A stretch of 64,000 nt of DNA from Chenopodium formosanum (taxonomy: Eukaryota; Streptophyta; Magnoliopsida; Caryophyllales; Amaranthaceae). Positions within the stretch are counted from its first letter, which is position 1. Each line of letters opens with the position of its first letter. The notes under the pieces are model-generated. The model saw nothing but the letters and a program-made list of their open reading frames with translations, was not told the DNA's origin and did no database searches. A program made the translations under genes and the position numbers. Positions 21,971 to 32,958 of this stretch are shown piece after piece. The stretch is taken from contig CM044869.1 of assembly GCA_024500155.1 (NCBI GenBank), positions 32,672,501 through 32,736,500 on the forward strand. Reading direction: 5' to 3'.

Positions 21971-23104
21971 TTAAACTCTTGAGTTCAGCGGCAGTATGCC
22001 AACCAATCAAGCTTAATTTTACTTTTCTTTTGAATTTCCGGCCTGCGTGCCGAGTAACCGATGTATCCTTTACCGACCACGGGGTCGGGTAACAATGGTT
22101 TCTCTTCCGGATGTATTTCCGGGTAACAATTATTTTGGCCTTTTGAGCCAACTCTATTTATGAAGTATACCGACCCAGTCGGTTTTTCTTATACTTGCAA
22201 TTTTTCGGTTTTATCAATTTTTCACTTTTGCATATATACTTGTGATTGTGAATTTGCCTATCTTATAAAAAGCATGCGGCAGGCACATATCCGGCTGTCC
22301 TTGCCCCTGGACGGCTGTGTGGTTGGTTTAACCCAAACAAAGAGAGGATTGATTGCCTTGGGAACTTCTCATACTTGAAAGAGTATGGGATGTTTGTAAG
22401 GCAATCAATCACAATGGTGATTGCCCCAAACCAAGTACACAGCCGGCCAAATAACGGGCATGCAAACCTCTGCCCCAGTCGGTATCAAACCGTCTGAATA
22501 TGCTTTATAGCTATTACGCAAAAAGGGGTTTGCCCCAGAAGTACGCAACTTGAGGAAAATTTCTCTAAGTAAAAGACTTTCGATGTTACTCCGGCTGATA
22601 CTTGCAGACAGCCAGAAAATTTTCAATCAGAAATTACTTTAGAGAAGTAATATGAACAGACAGCTATGAGTTGACTGCTTTAGCCACTCAATTGTTGCCG
22701 CCTGCATGGGCTTATAGAACAAGCATGGTGGCTGTTCTCTGCGACGATTGCACCCGGAGGGGTGTCGCCGGACGCCTATAGCCATGTTGGAATAGACGAA
22801 TTTTGAGAAAATGGACAACCATCTGGCCCTTGGCCTCAGGTCTAGCTGTTAGACCGGCTGATAGCTACTAAACGGTTTTGTGTTTAGTTTAGGTTCCGGC
22901 TGTTAGCCTCTTGTCACTATGGACTTTTGATTTCATATACTAAGTATCAAACTTAGTTTTTATCTGGCCATTGGCCTCAAGTTATTCACACGTTAAATTT
23001 ACTACTGTACTTTTTCAACATTAGTATGGGTAAACCCAGACGGAAATAAAAAGAAAATTCATGAAACAAGAGCATTTCTCATTAATACCTCTTGTTAAAA
23101 AAAA

Positions 23105-23139
<35 letters not shown>

Positions 23140-23147
23140 TACAATAC
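21971..23147. other. Region between convergent aORF and pol of D
   Basis: About 1.2 kb with no gene. It contains the nested inverted repeat at 22313-22444 (listed separately), diverged copies of the matching region of E, and an A tract (about 23099-23137). The E copy has only caaaaaac at that place, so the tract is a local expansion and not a poly(A) tail. Both genes should end transcription here. Confidence 0.6.
22313..22444. repeat. Nested inverted repeat (hairpin) in D
   Basis: Outer arms ggctgtgt (22313-22320) and acacagcc (22437-22444) enclose ttggttt/aaaccaa. Inside these, 13-nt arms gattgattgcctt (22347-22359) and aaggcaatcaatc (22398-22410) enclose a weaker inner stem (ctcatact / agtatggg). 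The right 13-nt arm can also pair with tgattgcc (about 22418-22425). E has the same structure at 43237-43364 with a compensatory change in the 13-nt stem. Confidence 0.75.
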
Positions 23148-26100
23148 TCAGAAGTAGTACTTTTTTAAGTTGTCTACATTCCAAGTTCTGGGCAGGCGTC
23201 TACCGTCTGGAGTTTCCAGGCAGTATGTGCCATCCCTGACTTCTTCATAGATCCGGTAGGGGCCTTCCCAATTAGGAGTTAGCTTTCCAAGCTCATTGGC
23301 CCTACCGGTTGCCTCCATTTTCCGTAACACAAGATCGTCCACTTTCAAGGGACGTTTGTGCACTCTTTTGTTGTAGGCTCGCGTCATTCTCAGACGGTAT
23401 ATCTCATGTCTCAGGGCAGCATTGCCCCTGCGTTCCGGGAGGGAGTCCAATGCCAGCCGCATGGCCTCCCAATTTGCCTCTTCGTCATAGAGCATCACAC
23501 TGAACGTAGGCTCATAGTGTTCAATGGGTAAAACGGCTTCAGCCCCGTATACCATGAGAAACGGGGTTTCTCCGGTTGACCCCTTAGCAGTTGTCCGGAT
23601 GGCCCATAACACATGAATTAGCTCTTCTGCCCATAGGCCACCGGCTCTTTCAATTTTCTTTTTAATTTCGTCTGAGATGAGTTTGTTGAATGCCTCAACC
23701 TGACCATTTGCTTGAGGACGGCCGACTGAGGCAAAATAACTTGAGATGCCCTGATCTCCTAACCAAGTCTTGAGCTGAGGCGTTTCAAACTGAGGACCAT
23801 TATCAAACACCATAGACATACGTACCCCAAACCGGGTGATAATATTCTTCCAAATGAAAGAGATGACATCCTTTGTCTTGATATTCTTAACTGCCTCCGC
23901 CTCCACCCATTTGGTGAAATAATCCACAGCCACCAAAATATAGCGCTTTCCGCCTGGAGCAGGCGTATATGGACCCAAAATGTCCATGCCCCATTTAGCA
24001 AACGGGACTGGGCTGTGGATTGCCGTCAGATCAGTAGCCGGGCGATGTATCAGCTTGCCAAACCTCTGGCATTTATCACATTTCTTCACAAATTCCTTGG
24101 CATCTGCCTCAAGGGTAGGCCAAAAATAATGCCGCCTGGCTCTGATGGCTAGGGACTTGCCGCCTATATGGGAGGCGCAAAATCCCACATGCAGCTCTTC
24201 GAGTACCTCCTTCCCCTTTTTTGGGGTAACACATTTCAACAAGGGCTTGAGAAAACCAGCCTTGAAGAGTTCTCCGTTTCTCAACTCAAAGTTTGCTGCT
24301 CTCTTTTTCATGACGGCTGCTTCCGGAGGTGAATCAGGGAGCGTGCCGTCTGCAAGGTACGCCCGGATGCCATCCATCCAAGTAGAGCTTCGATCCAGAA
24401 TTCCAATGGGCTCTTCAAAAATACTTCGTTTTTCAAGAACTTCCCAAAAGACTGACCGAGGCGTATCATGGCAGGCGGATGATGCCAATTTTGATAGTGC
24501 ATCCACCGGGTGGTTATCTGACCGGGGCACTTGATTCAACCTGAACTCCTCAAGTGTCCCAGCCTCATCCTTAACAGCCTGAAGATATTTGATCATTGCC
24601 GGATGGGTCGCTTCATAAGTGCCCTCATACTGGCTAACAACCAACTGAGAATCAGAATGGGCGTCAATCTTTGTTGCCCCTGCTGCCTTACACATGCGGA
24701 TTCCGGCTAGCAAGGCTTCATACTCCGCCTCATTATTCGAGGCCTGAAACTTGAACCGTAGTGCATACTCATATCTATCTCCTTCTGGAGATTCACAAAC
24801 TATGCCTGCACCACAGCCGTTCTTTGTAGAGCTCCCGTCTACATACTCCTTCCAAACCTGATCAACATTATCCGGGAGAACCGGACGAGTCATTTCAACA
24901 ATGAAGTCGGCAAACGCCTGCCCTTTCACTGCTTTCCTTGGTTCGTAGGAGATTTCAAGACTTTGCATTTCAATAGCCCATTTCAGCATTCTGCCGGATG
25001 ACTCCAGAGTGGACATTGGCCGCTTGAGGGGCTGGTCGGTGTAGATTACAACCGGATGTGCCAGGAAGTATGGTTTCAACTTTTTGAAGGCCATATATAG
25101 AGCAAGACCAAATTTTTCCACCATGGGGTACCTGAGTTCAGCATTTTTCAACACATGGCTAATGAAATATACCGGGAGCTGTGTACTGTCTCGTTCAGCA
25201 AGGAGAACGGCACTGAGAGCATGGTCTGAGACGGCTAGGTATATGTACAACTTTTCTCTAGGCAAAGGACTAACAAGCCTTGGCAAAGAGTGCAAGTGTT
25301 CTTTCAATTTCTGGAAGGCCGCCTCAGCATCATCCCCCTATTCAAACCTAGTCTTCTTCCTGATTGCTTGGAAGAAGTAAAGGCATTTGTCACCTGACCG
25401 GCTGAGGAACCTCCCCAAGGCGGCCAGGCAACCGGTGAGTCTCTGAACTTCCTTGACAGTGCGGGGTGACTTCATGTAAATTACCGCCTGTATCTTCTCA
25501 GGGTTAGCCTCTATCCCCCTTTGATCAATCAGGAATTCGAGAAACTTCCCAAACTCAACACCAAAGACGCATTTCTTGGGATTTAACATAACCTTATGCC
25601 GCCTGAGTGTGGTGAAGGTTTCTCGGAGATCAGCAAGGTGATCCGTCTGCTGCTTGGATTTGACTATCATGTCATCAATATACGCCTCTACATTCCTCCC
25701 AATTTGATCAATGAAGACTGTATTAATCATCCGTTGGAACGTAGCCGGCGCATTTTTCAAGCCAAACGGCATCACAGTATAGCAGAATAACCCCTAATCA
25801 GTGACGAAGGCCGTCTTTTCTTGATCTTTTTTCCACAGAGGTATCTGATGGAAGCCGAAGTAGGCATCCATAAAACTCATCAAGGCATGACCGGCTGTTG
25901 AATCGACCAAGCCGTCAATTTTTGGGAGCGGATAACTATCCTTTGGGCATGCCTTGTTGTGATCTGTGTAATCTACACACATCCGCCAGGTACCATTCGG
26001 CTTCTTTACAAGCACAACGTTTGCCACCCAGTCGGGGAAATTACAAGGCCGAATGAACCTGGCATCCAACAGCTTTTTTACTTCGGCAGCTGCCGCCTGA

Positions 26101-26393
26101 CTTCTTTCCTCGCCGTGGTTTCTCTTCTTTTGTCGGATGGGCTTCATTTTTGGATCCACGGCGAGTTTGTGGACAGCAAGATCCGGGCTGATGCCTGGCA
26201 TCTCTTCCACTTCAAAGGCAAACACATCTTTAAACTCTTTCAGCAGGAGGTGCAAGTCTGCACCCAGAACAGCATTAGCAACCGTCCCAACCTTAACAGT
26301 TCGGTCTGGACGGCTGTCGTCCAGAACAAGATCAATACTTTCACCAGCCGGTTGGGGACGGAGCTCCTCTGACCGTTCACCGGTCAGTGATTG
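23148..26393 (-). pseudogene. pol: pol of element D: RT, RNase H, integrase
   Basis: In frame after the UAG at 26394-26396. RT: FIRPCNFPDWVANVVLVKKPNGTW, FCYTVMPFGLKNAPATFQR and YIDDMIVKS. RNase H: VYFISHVLKNAELRYP, then the plant-type second RNase H with YVDGSSTKNGCGAG. Integrase: HHCC zinc finger (HIGGKS... CDKCQ), DDE core (WGMDILGPY, VFDNGPQF, QANGQVEAFNK) and C-terminal NWEGPYRIYEEV, ending at KKYYF. Two nonsense codons break it: CAG to TAG near 25795 (before GLFCYTVMPF) and TGG to TAG near 25336 (after KKTRFE). The catalytic residues seen are intact, so damage is slight and recent. Confidence 0.9.
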
Positions 26394-26396
26394 CTA
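26388..26396 (-). promoter_or_regulatory. Candidate readthrough stop UAG-CAA-UCA between gag-pro and pol (D)
   Basis: The stop UAG (26394-26396) is followed by CAA UCA, which fits the UAG-CAR-YYA context of tobacco mosaic virus type readthrough. The pol frame continues in phase for more than 1.1 kb up to an independent nonsense codon near 25795. E has the same nine bases. Confidence 0.6.
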
Positions 26397-29052
26397 TTTC
26401 TTTTCTTTCTTCACCACCACCAGTTCTGCAGCTTTTCTCTTTTTTCCGGCTGCTGGTGGAGGTGAGGGAGCATCCTTGACATTGTCAAGGTCTATTGGTT
26501 CCTTCCCTTGGCCGCCTACAGCCACAGTATCCTTGACGGCTGGGAGGTAACACTCCCTGGCCGTCTTCTGATCCCCGTTCAGGGAACCAACAGAACCATC
26601 ATCCTTCTCATACTTGATGAGCATGAGAGAAGGGATGATTACAGCCTTGGCTTCGTTGAGGGTTGTCCTGCCAAGAATGATGTTGTAGGCGGTCAACTCC
26701 TCAACGACCAAGAATCTGACGACTAAATGTCGTCCTTGGCCCTTCTCACCCAGCCGGATGGGTAGGTCAATTCTTCCGGCTGGATAGACCATTCCCCCCC
26801 CCCCCAAAACCAACCAAGGGGTGGGTAATCGGATGCATGCTGCTGGAGTTGTATTTCAGCTTCTGCAAGCACCGGAGACTGATGATGTCCGACGAGCTGC
26901 CGGTGTCAATAAGGATACGTCCAACTAACTGGTTGGCGACCTTGCATTCAATGACAACCGGATCGTCATGCGGGCGGCGGACACTGCCCCTGTCCTTCTC
27001 AGTAATGAGGACATCCGGAAAAGTGGAGCTGGCAGACGGCTGCTCCTCATCATCCTTATCTATCTTTCGAAGATGGCTTTTGGTGCCCCAGATGGTAGGG
27101 CCGCCACAGGAAAACCCGCCTGCTATGGTGTAGACCGGATCCCTGTCGGTTTCCGAACTACTTGCAGGCTGGGAAGCAGCCTTAGAGGACTGGCTCTTGT
27201 TCTTCTTTTTAGCCCCGGCTGGGGACTTAGAAATATAGGACTTCAAATGTCCTTTGTCAGCCAGACGGTCCAACGTCCGCTGTAAACTAAAGCAGTCGTT
27301 GGTGTCATGGCCAACCTCCTCATGGAATTGACAATATTTGTTCTTGTTCCGGGATTGAACGGAACTCTTCATTGGATTCGGCTTCTCAATGGACAGCCGG
27401 TCCTTTACCTCCATGAGGATGGAGTTACAATCCCTGTTAAACTCGTACCGAGGAACGTACGGTTTAAACTCTTTTTTCTTTTTCTGGGACGGCTGCTCAG
27501 AATCGCTGACCGCCCAGACTTCTTTCCTTTTCTTGCTCTCTTCTTTCTTCTTCGCCGGCTGAGCAGACCGGCTCTCTTTTAGTTTGTCAGACTTCTTGGA
27601 GTCTGACTGATTACCAGGCATACAAAGGTCGGTTGCTTGTATATAGCTTTCCGCCTCCCTCAGGGCCGCCTGTATCGTGAAAGCCCCTTTTCTGACAAGG
27701 TCAAACATAAAAGCCGACCCGTCTCTCAGACCCTTGAAGAAGTCTGTAAATGCTACCTCGTCAGACAGCCCCTGGATCTGAATTCTGACCAGGTTGAACC
27801 ATCTGACATAGGAGCGTAGCCCTTCTCTCTCTCCCTGCTTAATGGTGCTCAAGTCTAGACTTGTCTTCTTAGCAGGGATGTTCATTGAGAAGTTGGTGGC
27901 AAACAAGAAGGCTAGCTTCTTGAAACAATCAATAGATCCGGCTGGCAAATTGCCAAACCATTGTTGGGCAATGCCCTTCAATGTAGCCGGAAAGCAGCGG
28001 CACCAGGTGGCGTCATCCCAACCTTGTAAACACATTAGGTTGGTGTATGCCATCAGGTGATCTTCTGGGTTGGTGGTGCCATCATAAGCACCAACCAAAA
28101 TGTTTTTAACCTTGGCCGGCTGAGCCGCCTCGGTTTTATTGGCTGCAAAGGCAGACGGTTGTTCGCCTAGCCTCATCAGCCGGAGCTGCCAGTCCAGTGG
28201 CTGGGCATTAGTATATGCCGCCTGACCTCCTAATGGGGGTGGCTGCATGAACTGGAGGCCATATTGCCCATACTGCGCCTGGGGTGCGTATGGCATAGAC
28301 CCTATCATCAGCTGAGGTTCGGTGTTGACGGATTTACCGCCTGTCCGACTCTCATGCAAGGACATAGAGTTCCTTGCGGAAGCTTGCTTGAAGCTGTCTG
28401 GAAAGCTTGAGGTAGAAGCTGACTCAGACTGCTGTTGCCTCCTCCGATTGATGACTTCTCTAGCATCAAAGGTGGACGTTTTTCTAGCCTCCGGCTGGGG
28501 TCGCCGGGGCATCAGAATCTTAGACCAATCAAGTGTTGCGGCTGCCTTCTCCTTTGGATGGGGAGTTGGCTGCCTGTCCTTGACCGGCTTCTTCTTCTTC
28601 CCATCATTGGGAGTCTTTTTAGCCGGCTGACTCTTGGAAGAGCTTGCCTTGTTGTTGATCATCTTCTTGATTTCACCCTTGAAGGAGTTCATGAATTTCA
28701 TGAGCTCGTTCCGGGTGACTGGAGCTTCTCCTCTGGTCTTCCGGGTTTCCCCATCTGACCTCTCAGTAGGCCGGCTGCTAGGGCCTGCCTTATCCAGGTT
28801 TCGTTCCAGCTGATCTCTGGAACGGATGGATTTAGAGATAAGAGAACCATCCCTAGAGATGTAAGTCTCAACATCATTCTCTTCTTCTTCATCCTCCTCC
28901 TCAGTGAAAACCTCTGGTTGAGGCTGAGGTGGAGGCTGGGGGATTTCAAATCCTACCGGCTGAATAACCGGTTGCAAGTCTTCCGGGTTACCCGACTGAG
29001 TACCCGGACGTAGAGAAGTAGAACTGTGAATCGGTACAGAATTTTGAACCAT
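26394..29052 (-). pseudogene. gag-pro: gag-protease of element D
   Basis: The ATG at 29052 lies 13 nt after the PBS on the minus strand (MVQNSVPIHSS). A Pro/Glu-rich N-terminus is followed by basic spacers, the gag domain (LVGAYDGTTNPEDHL... AQQWFGNLPAGSI), a CX2HX4HX4C zinc knuckle (CQFHEEVGHDTNDC) and retropepsin with active site LIDTGSSSDII (about 26865-26900). A C tract at 26795-26806 (plus strand) has gained bases relative to E and shifts the frame just after the protease core; the frame resumes at once (MVYPAGRIDLPIRLGE). The frame ends KKEKK-UAG, directly continuous with pol. Confidence 0.88.
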
Positions 29053-29064
29053 CTTGAGGTACTC

Positions 29065-29082
29065 TCCCCACAGACGGCGCCA
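29065..29082 (-). promoter_or_regulatory. Primer-binding site of D, tRNA-Lys
   Basis: On the minus strand tggcgccgtctgtgggga, two bases from the LTR, complementary to the 3' end of plant tRNA-Lys(UUU). The next bases (gagtacctc) do not follow the tRNA, which is the normal condition and contrasts with E. Confidence 0.85.
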
Positions 29083-29084
29083 AA

Positions 29085-29599
29085 TGTTTTGGGTGTTTTT
29101 GTCCCTTGGGAGAGTTACAACTCGAAGACTGGTCCGGAGGGCTTCTGTACCTGCAAAAACAACGGAGACACCGGTTGGGTGGTGCTCCGCCTCCAACGCT
29201 CAAGTTAGTAACTTGAAGGAGAATAAAAAGTGCGGAAATTTAGGTGGGGATCTGCTTGGATTCCAAGCTCAGGTGTTCTCTAATGAGAGAGAAAGTAGGA
29301 TGTAATAAATGATAGTAAATTTCTGAATAAGATCAGATGTCCCTCATTTTGGGGGAATATCTCCCTATTTATAGGGTCCTTGGGAAAGGTGCCCTCCCCT
29401 AGGTCATCTGACCTAGGACAAATGGGCTGCGTCGCAATCAATGCGTTTGGGAAATTGGGCCTCTGAAAGCCGCAATTTCTAAGGAAGTATCTGGAGAGGC
29501 CACGTGTCAGCTGGAGATTGGCCAAGGATGACCTGCTAGCCTCTGACACGTGGCACCCCCTCATTGGTCCACTTGTCTAGGGTAAAAATTCCCTAAACA
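29085..29599 (-). repeat. 5' LTR of element D
   Basis: 515 bp, TG...CA on the plus strand. Minus-strand promoter: cacgtg cores near 29500 and 29546 (the second is acttgg in the other LTR), and a TATA box (tataaata, 29366-29373). Confidence 0.94.
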
Positions 29600-29604
29600 T
29601 GTGC

Positions 29605-29820
29605 CATGAACACTTTCCATCCATCATGCATATTTGTTGAATTCCAATCCCGCAAACGGACATCCTAAAAATCCAAATAAAAAGAAAAGTAAAAGAAAAG
29701 ACAAAGTAATAAAAGAAACAAAAATGAGAAAGTTCAAAAATCAAAGAGAAAAGTTAGAAACTCCGGGTTGCCTCCCGGGAAGCGCTTGCTTAAGGTCCTA
29801 AGCTCGACCCTTCCTCCTAA
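29605..29820 (-). other. C interior right of D, with gggaggcaacccgg motif
   Basis: Non-coding. On the minus strand, directly after the gag-protease stop, comes a stretch ending gcgcttcccgggaggcaacccgg (about 29768-29790). From memory this motif follows the end of pol in many plant Athila/Tat elements. Its place right after protease marks where RT, RNase H and integrase have been lost. Confidence 0.5.
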
Positions 29821-32800
29821 TCATGGAGGATCAAAGAACACCACCTTCTTCAAGGTGGTTGATAGAGCAAATTCGTCTTCAACCTTTGGCAACTTCTCAT
29901 TGTTGCTTGATGAAACTCTCACAAACTTCTTTTCAAATTCTTCTTTTTCACTTCTCAACTTCTTCCTTTTTCTTGCCTTCTTTGAGTCACGGGCCTTTTT
30001 CTTCGGCTTGACTTCAACATCCTTAATCATGGAAGCTTTCTCTTCCTCATGAGAATTAAGCTTGAACCAATTTGGAAAACCAATATCTTTCTCATCCTTT
30101 GGCTTTTGAATCACAAATTCTTCTTCACTAACATCATCAATACTTGCACAAACATCATCAACAATCTCAAAAACATTATTAGTAGAAGAATCAATCATGC
30201 ACAAACCATCAATGGAACGAGAAAGACTAGCACATGCGATATCTTGGACACAAGATAAAGACTCATGCATTGGTTTTAACTTAAAACTCTCTTCTAATTT
30301 CCAACACCTCAAAGTAATTTGACCTCCTTTGACATCTATTAAAGCTCCCGAGGTAGCTAAGAAAGGTCTCCCTAAGATGATTGGAATATGTTCATCCTCC
30401 TCAATCTCTAGAACAACAAAATCCACCGGAAAAACAAACTCTCCAATCTTTAAGGGGACATCATCAATTCTTCCCTTAGGAAACTTAATAGAACGGTCGG
30501 CCAATTGAAGTGTTATCTTGGATGGTTGAAGCTCACCTAGATCAAGCTTTTCGAAGACCGAAAAGGGCATAATACTCACACTAGCACCAAGGTCACACAA
30601 AGCATTTTCAAAAACCATTTCCTTAATTTCACAAGGGATTGAAAAATTCCCCGGATCCTCCATCTTCCTTGGGAGTTCACCATGGATAAGAGCACTAAAG
30701 CACTTCCCTCCTTCCACCGAACTACCCTCTTCAAAATCCTCTCTCTCATTTAAGATCTCCTTAACAAACTTGGAGTACTTAGGCATGTCGGGAATTGGTT
30801 CGGTAGAGGGTGTAGAATCATGAACATCCTTAAAAGCTTCAAGGAACTTCCCAAATTGCTCATCCATTTTGAATCTCAAGTATTTTTGGGGATATGGAAG
30901 ATCGGGAAATCTCTCTATCTCACTCATCTTTTCACCAACACACTCTTCTCTTTTGTCAACCTCACAATAGATTTCCTTAGACTCAACCCTTTCCACTTCA
31001 TTCTCCTTAGCGCCACTCTCATCTCTTCCCTCTTTTAAACAAGAAACTCCCTCATCAAAATCATTTCCACCACTTGTGGCAATAGAGTACACGGGTTTCT
31101 TTGGTTCAACACCTTGGGAAGGCAAAGATGAAGGACTAGCAAAATCCTTAATAGTGCTTGCTAATTGGGTAATTTGAGTCTCAAGCATCTTATTGTGGGT
31201 CATCATCTCATTGAATTTCTTATCACTAACCGCCATATAGGTGTTAATGATCTTGGTTTGATTATCAATCAACTTTTCCAAGGTTGTCTTAGGAGAAGAA
31301 GGTTGTGAATAGGAATTTTCACCTTGAGTCTTTGGAACAAAACCGGGTGGGGGACCTCTTTGAGCATTGTTTTGAAAATTTCCCCTTCCTTGATTGTTCC
31401 AATTACTCCTATTTTGATTTGAACCATAACCTTGATTATGGTTACCACCACCATGATTATGGTTCCCATTACCTTGGTTATGATTTACATAACCTTGGTT
31501 TTGATTACCATAATTATGATTTTGATTACCATAGTTTTGGCCTTGATTTTGGCTACTATAACCTTGGTTATGGTTACCACGAGAACCTTGATTCCCTTGG
31601 TTCCTATAACCACCATTATGATTATAGTTGTCAAAATTGCCTTGGTTTTGGTAATTCCTATTCCATTGGTCTTTTTGATTATCAAACCTTTGAACATTGT
31701 TGTTTGACACAAAATTAACATGTTCACACTCATTGTTGTCAAATTCATCAACACATTCATTAGGACAAGCACTAGAGTCATGATCATACGATCCATATGC
31801 ATCACAAAACAAGCAACCCAAAGGCATATTATGTGAAGAGGGAGGGGGTTGAGAGTTAGAAGGAGTACCTCTCCCCTTAAATTGGGAGGGAAGATTAGAA
31901 GCTTGAGAAGAGGTAGAAGTGCTCTCCAACTTAGCTTTGATTGCGGTGACCTCCTTTCCTAAATTTGTCATTTGGGAGGAAAGGTTGTTGATTGCATTGA
32001 GATGGTCCACCGAATACAATGAAGATTGCTTGCTTGAAGAGTCCCTCTCCCCATCTTGCCAATCCCTATAATATGTCACCACGTCCTCAATGATGTCCAC
32101 AACTTCTTCTTCGGTTTTGTTCATGATAGGGCCCCCGGCCCCTCCATCAAGGCATGACTTGCCTTGGGGACTTAAACCGCCATAGAAGATTTGGATCACT
32201 TGGTATGTGGGGATTCCGTGGTGAGGGAACTCCCTTTGATACTCTTTGAATCTCTCCCATGCTTCATAAAGGCTTTCACTCGGCCTTTGCTTGAACCCTT
32301 GAATCAAGGCTCTTGCCTCCGCCGTCTTCTTTTGGGGATAGAAACGGGACAAGAAAGCCTTTGTAACATCATCCCAAGTTCTCAAGGAGTTGGGCTTCAC
32401 CTCCTTGTCTAGCCACTCCAAAGATCTTCCTATTAGAGAGAAAGGGAACAACTTGAGGCGGATGAATTCTTGAGAGACCCCATTGACTTTGATAGTGTTG
32501 CAATATTTTTCAAATTCTTTAAGATGGTTCAATGGGCTCTCATTCTTAGCCCCACTATATTGTCTTCTCTCAATCAAGGTGATCATTGCCGGCCGGATTT
32601 CGAAGTCATTTGCCGGGGTAGTAGGTGGAGCTATTCCACTCTCAAACCTATACGCCCCGGGCACTCCAAGCTCCTTCAAGGCTATTCTAGGATTTTCACC
32701 CATTCCTTGCTCTTCTTGAATTTCATCTTCACTTGAAGAGCTATAAGCCAAGGATCTATTATCCACTCTTCTTCTTGAAAGAGTCCTCTCAATTTCCGGA

Positions 32801-32838
32801 ACAAGGGGAACAAGGGGACGATCGCGGGTTCTATGCAT
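29821..32838 (-). CDS. gag-pro: gag-protease of element C (intact, about 1,005 aa)
   Basis: I prefer the ATG at 32838 (MHRTRDRPLVP); an upstream in-frame ATG at 32868 also exists. The retrotransposon gag domain (FPFSLIGRSLEWLDKEVKP... SRFYPQKKTAEARALIQGFKQ) spans roughly residues 100-215. A CX2CX7HX4C cysteine motif (CLFCDAYGSYDHDSSAC) lies near 31755-31830. About 100 residues very rich in Asn, Gln, Gly and Tyr follow (31340-31680), then a Lys/Glu-rich stretch. Retropepsin has active site DLGASVSIMPF and the second motif IPIILGRPFLATSGA, and the protein ends in a basic tail and KKVVFFDPP. The frame has no stop over 3 kb, so it could still be expressed. Confidence 0.9.
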   Translation of the reverse strand: MHRTRDRPLVPLVPEIERTLSRRRVDNRSLAYSSSSEDEIQEEQGMGENPRIALKELGVPGAYRFESGIAPPTTPANDFEIRPAMITLIERRQYSGAKNESPLNHLKEFEKYCNTIKVNGVSQEFIRLKLFPFSLIGRSLEWLDKEVKPNSLRTWDDVTKAFLSRFYPQKKTAEARALIQGFKQRPSESLYEAWERFKEYQREFPHHGIPTYQVIQIFYGGLSPQGKSCLDGGAGGPIMNKTEEEVVDIIEDVVTYYRDWQDGERDSSSKQSSLYSVDHLNAINNLSSQMTNLGKEVTAIKAKLESTSTSSQASNLPSQFKGRGTPSNSQPPPSSHNMPLGCLFCDAYGSYDHDSSACPNECVDEFDNNECEHVNFVSNNNVQRFDNQKDQWNRNYQNQGNFDNYNHNGGYRNQGNQGSRGNHNQGYSSQNQGQNYGNQNHNYGNQNQGYVNHNQGNGNHNHGGGNHNQGYGSNQNRSNWNNQGRGNFQNNAQRGPPPGFVPKTQGENSYSQPSSPKTTLEKLIDNQTKIINTYMAVSDKKFNEMMTHNKMLETQITQLASTIKDFASPSSLPSQGVEPKKPVYSIATSGGNDFDEGVSCLKEGRDESGAKENEVERVESKEIYCEVDKREECVGEKMSEIERFPDLPYPQKYLRFKMDEQFGKFLEAFKDVHDSTPSTEPIPDMPKYSKFVKEILNEREDFEEGSSVEGGKCFSALIHGELPRKMEDPGNFSIPCEIKEMVFENALCDLGASVSIMPFSVFEKLDLGELQPSKITLQLADRSIKFPKGRIDDVPLKIGEFVFPVDFVVLEIEEDEHIPIILGRPFLATSGALIDVKGGQITLRCWKLEESFKLKPMHESLSCVQDIACASLSRSIDGLCMIDSSTNNVFEIVDDVCASIDDVSEEEFVIQKPKDEKDIGFPNWFKLNSHEEEKASMIKDVEVKPKKKARDSKKARKRKKLRSEKEEFEKKFVRVSSSNNEKLPKVEDEFALSTTLKKVVFFDPP

Positions 32839-32958
32839 GCAAAACTCACAGACAAATGTTAGTAGCACTTGCTACAAATGTAGCCTAGAGAAACAAAATC
32901 TTTTTGTATTTTATCAAAATGAAATAGACTCAAAAACAACATACACTCAAGCACCATT

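Larger units (their letters stand above)
18157..29599 (-). mobile_element. Element D: Tat-type element with antisense gene
   Basis: A perfect TSD tgtgc flanks it (18152-18156 and 29600-29604). The two 515-bp LTRs (18157-18671, 29085-29599) differ at about six positions by eye, so the insertion is young. The PBS for tRNA-Lys is at 29065-29082 (minus strand). Minus-strand order is gag-pro, in-frame UAG, RT-RNase H-integrase. A separate intron-containing gene runs on the plus strand (19214-21970) toward the 3' end of pol. The pol frame carries two nonsense codons and gag-pro a homopolymer frameshift, so D is probably not autonomous now. Confidence 0.94.

Noticed and set aside
23099..23137. Poly(A) tail of a retroposed transcript
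   Set aside because: E has caaaaaac at the same place, so it is a homopolymer expansion inside D with no flanking TSD.
26795..26806. Programmed frameshift site in protease of D
   Set aside because: It is a bare C homopolymer without slippery heptamer context, and E has a shorter version that keeps the frame; simple expansion or an assembly error is more likely.
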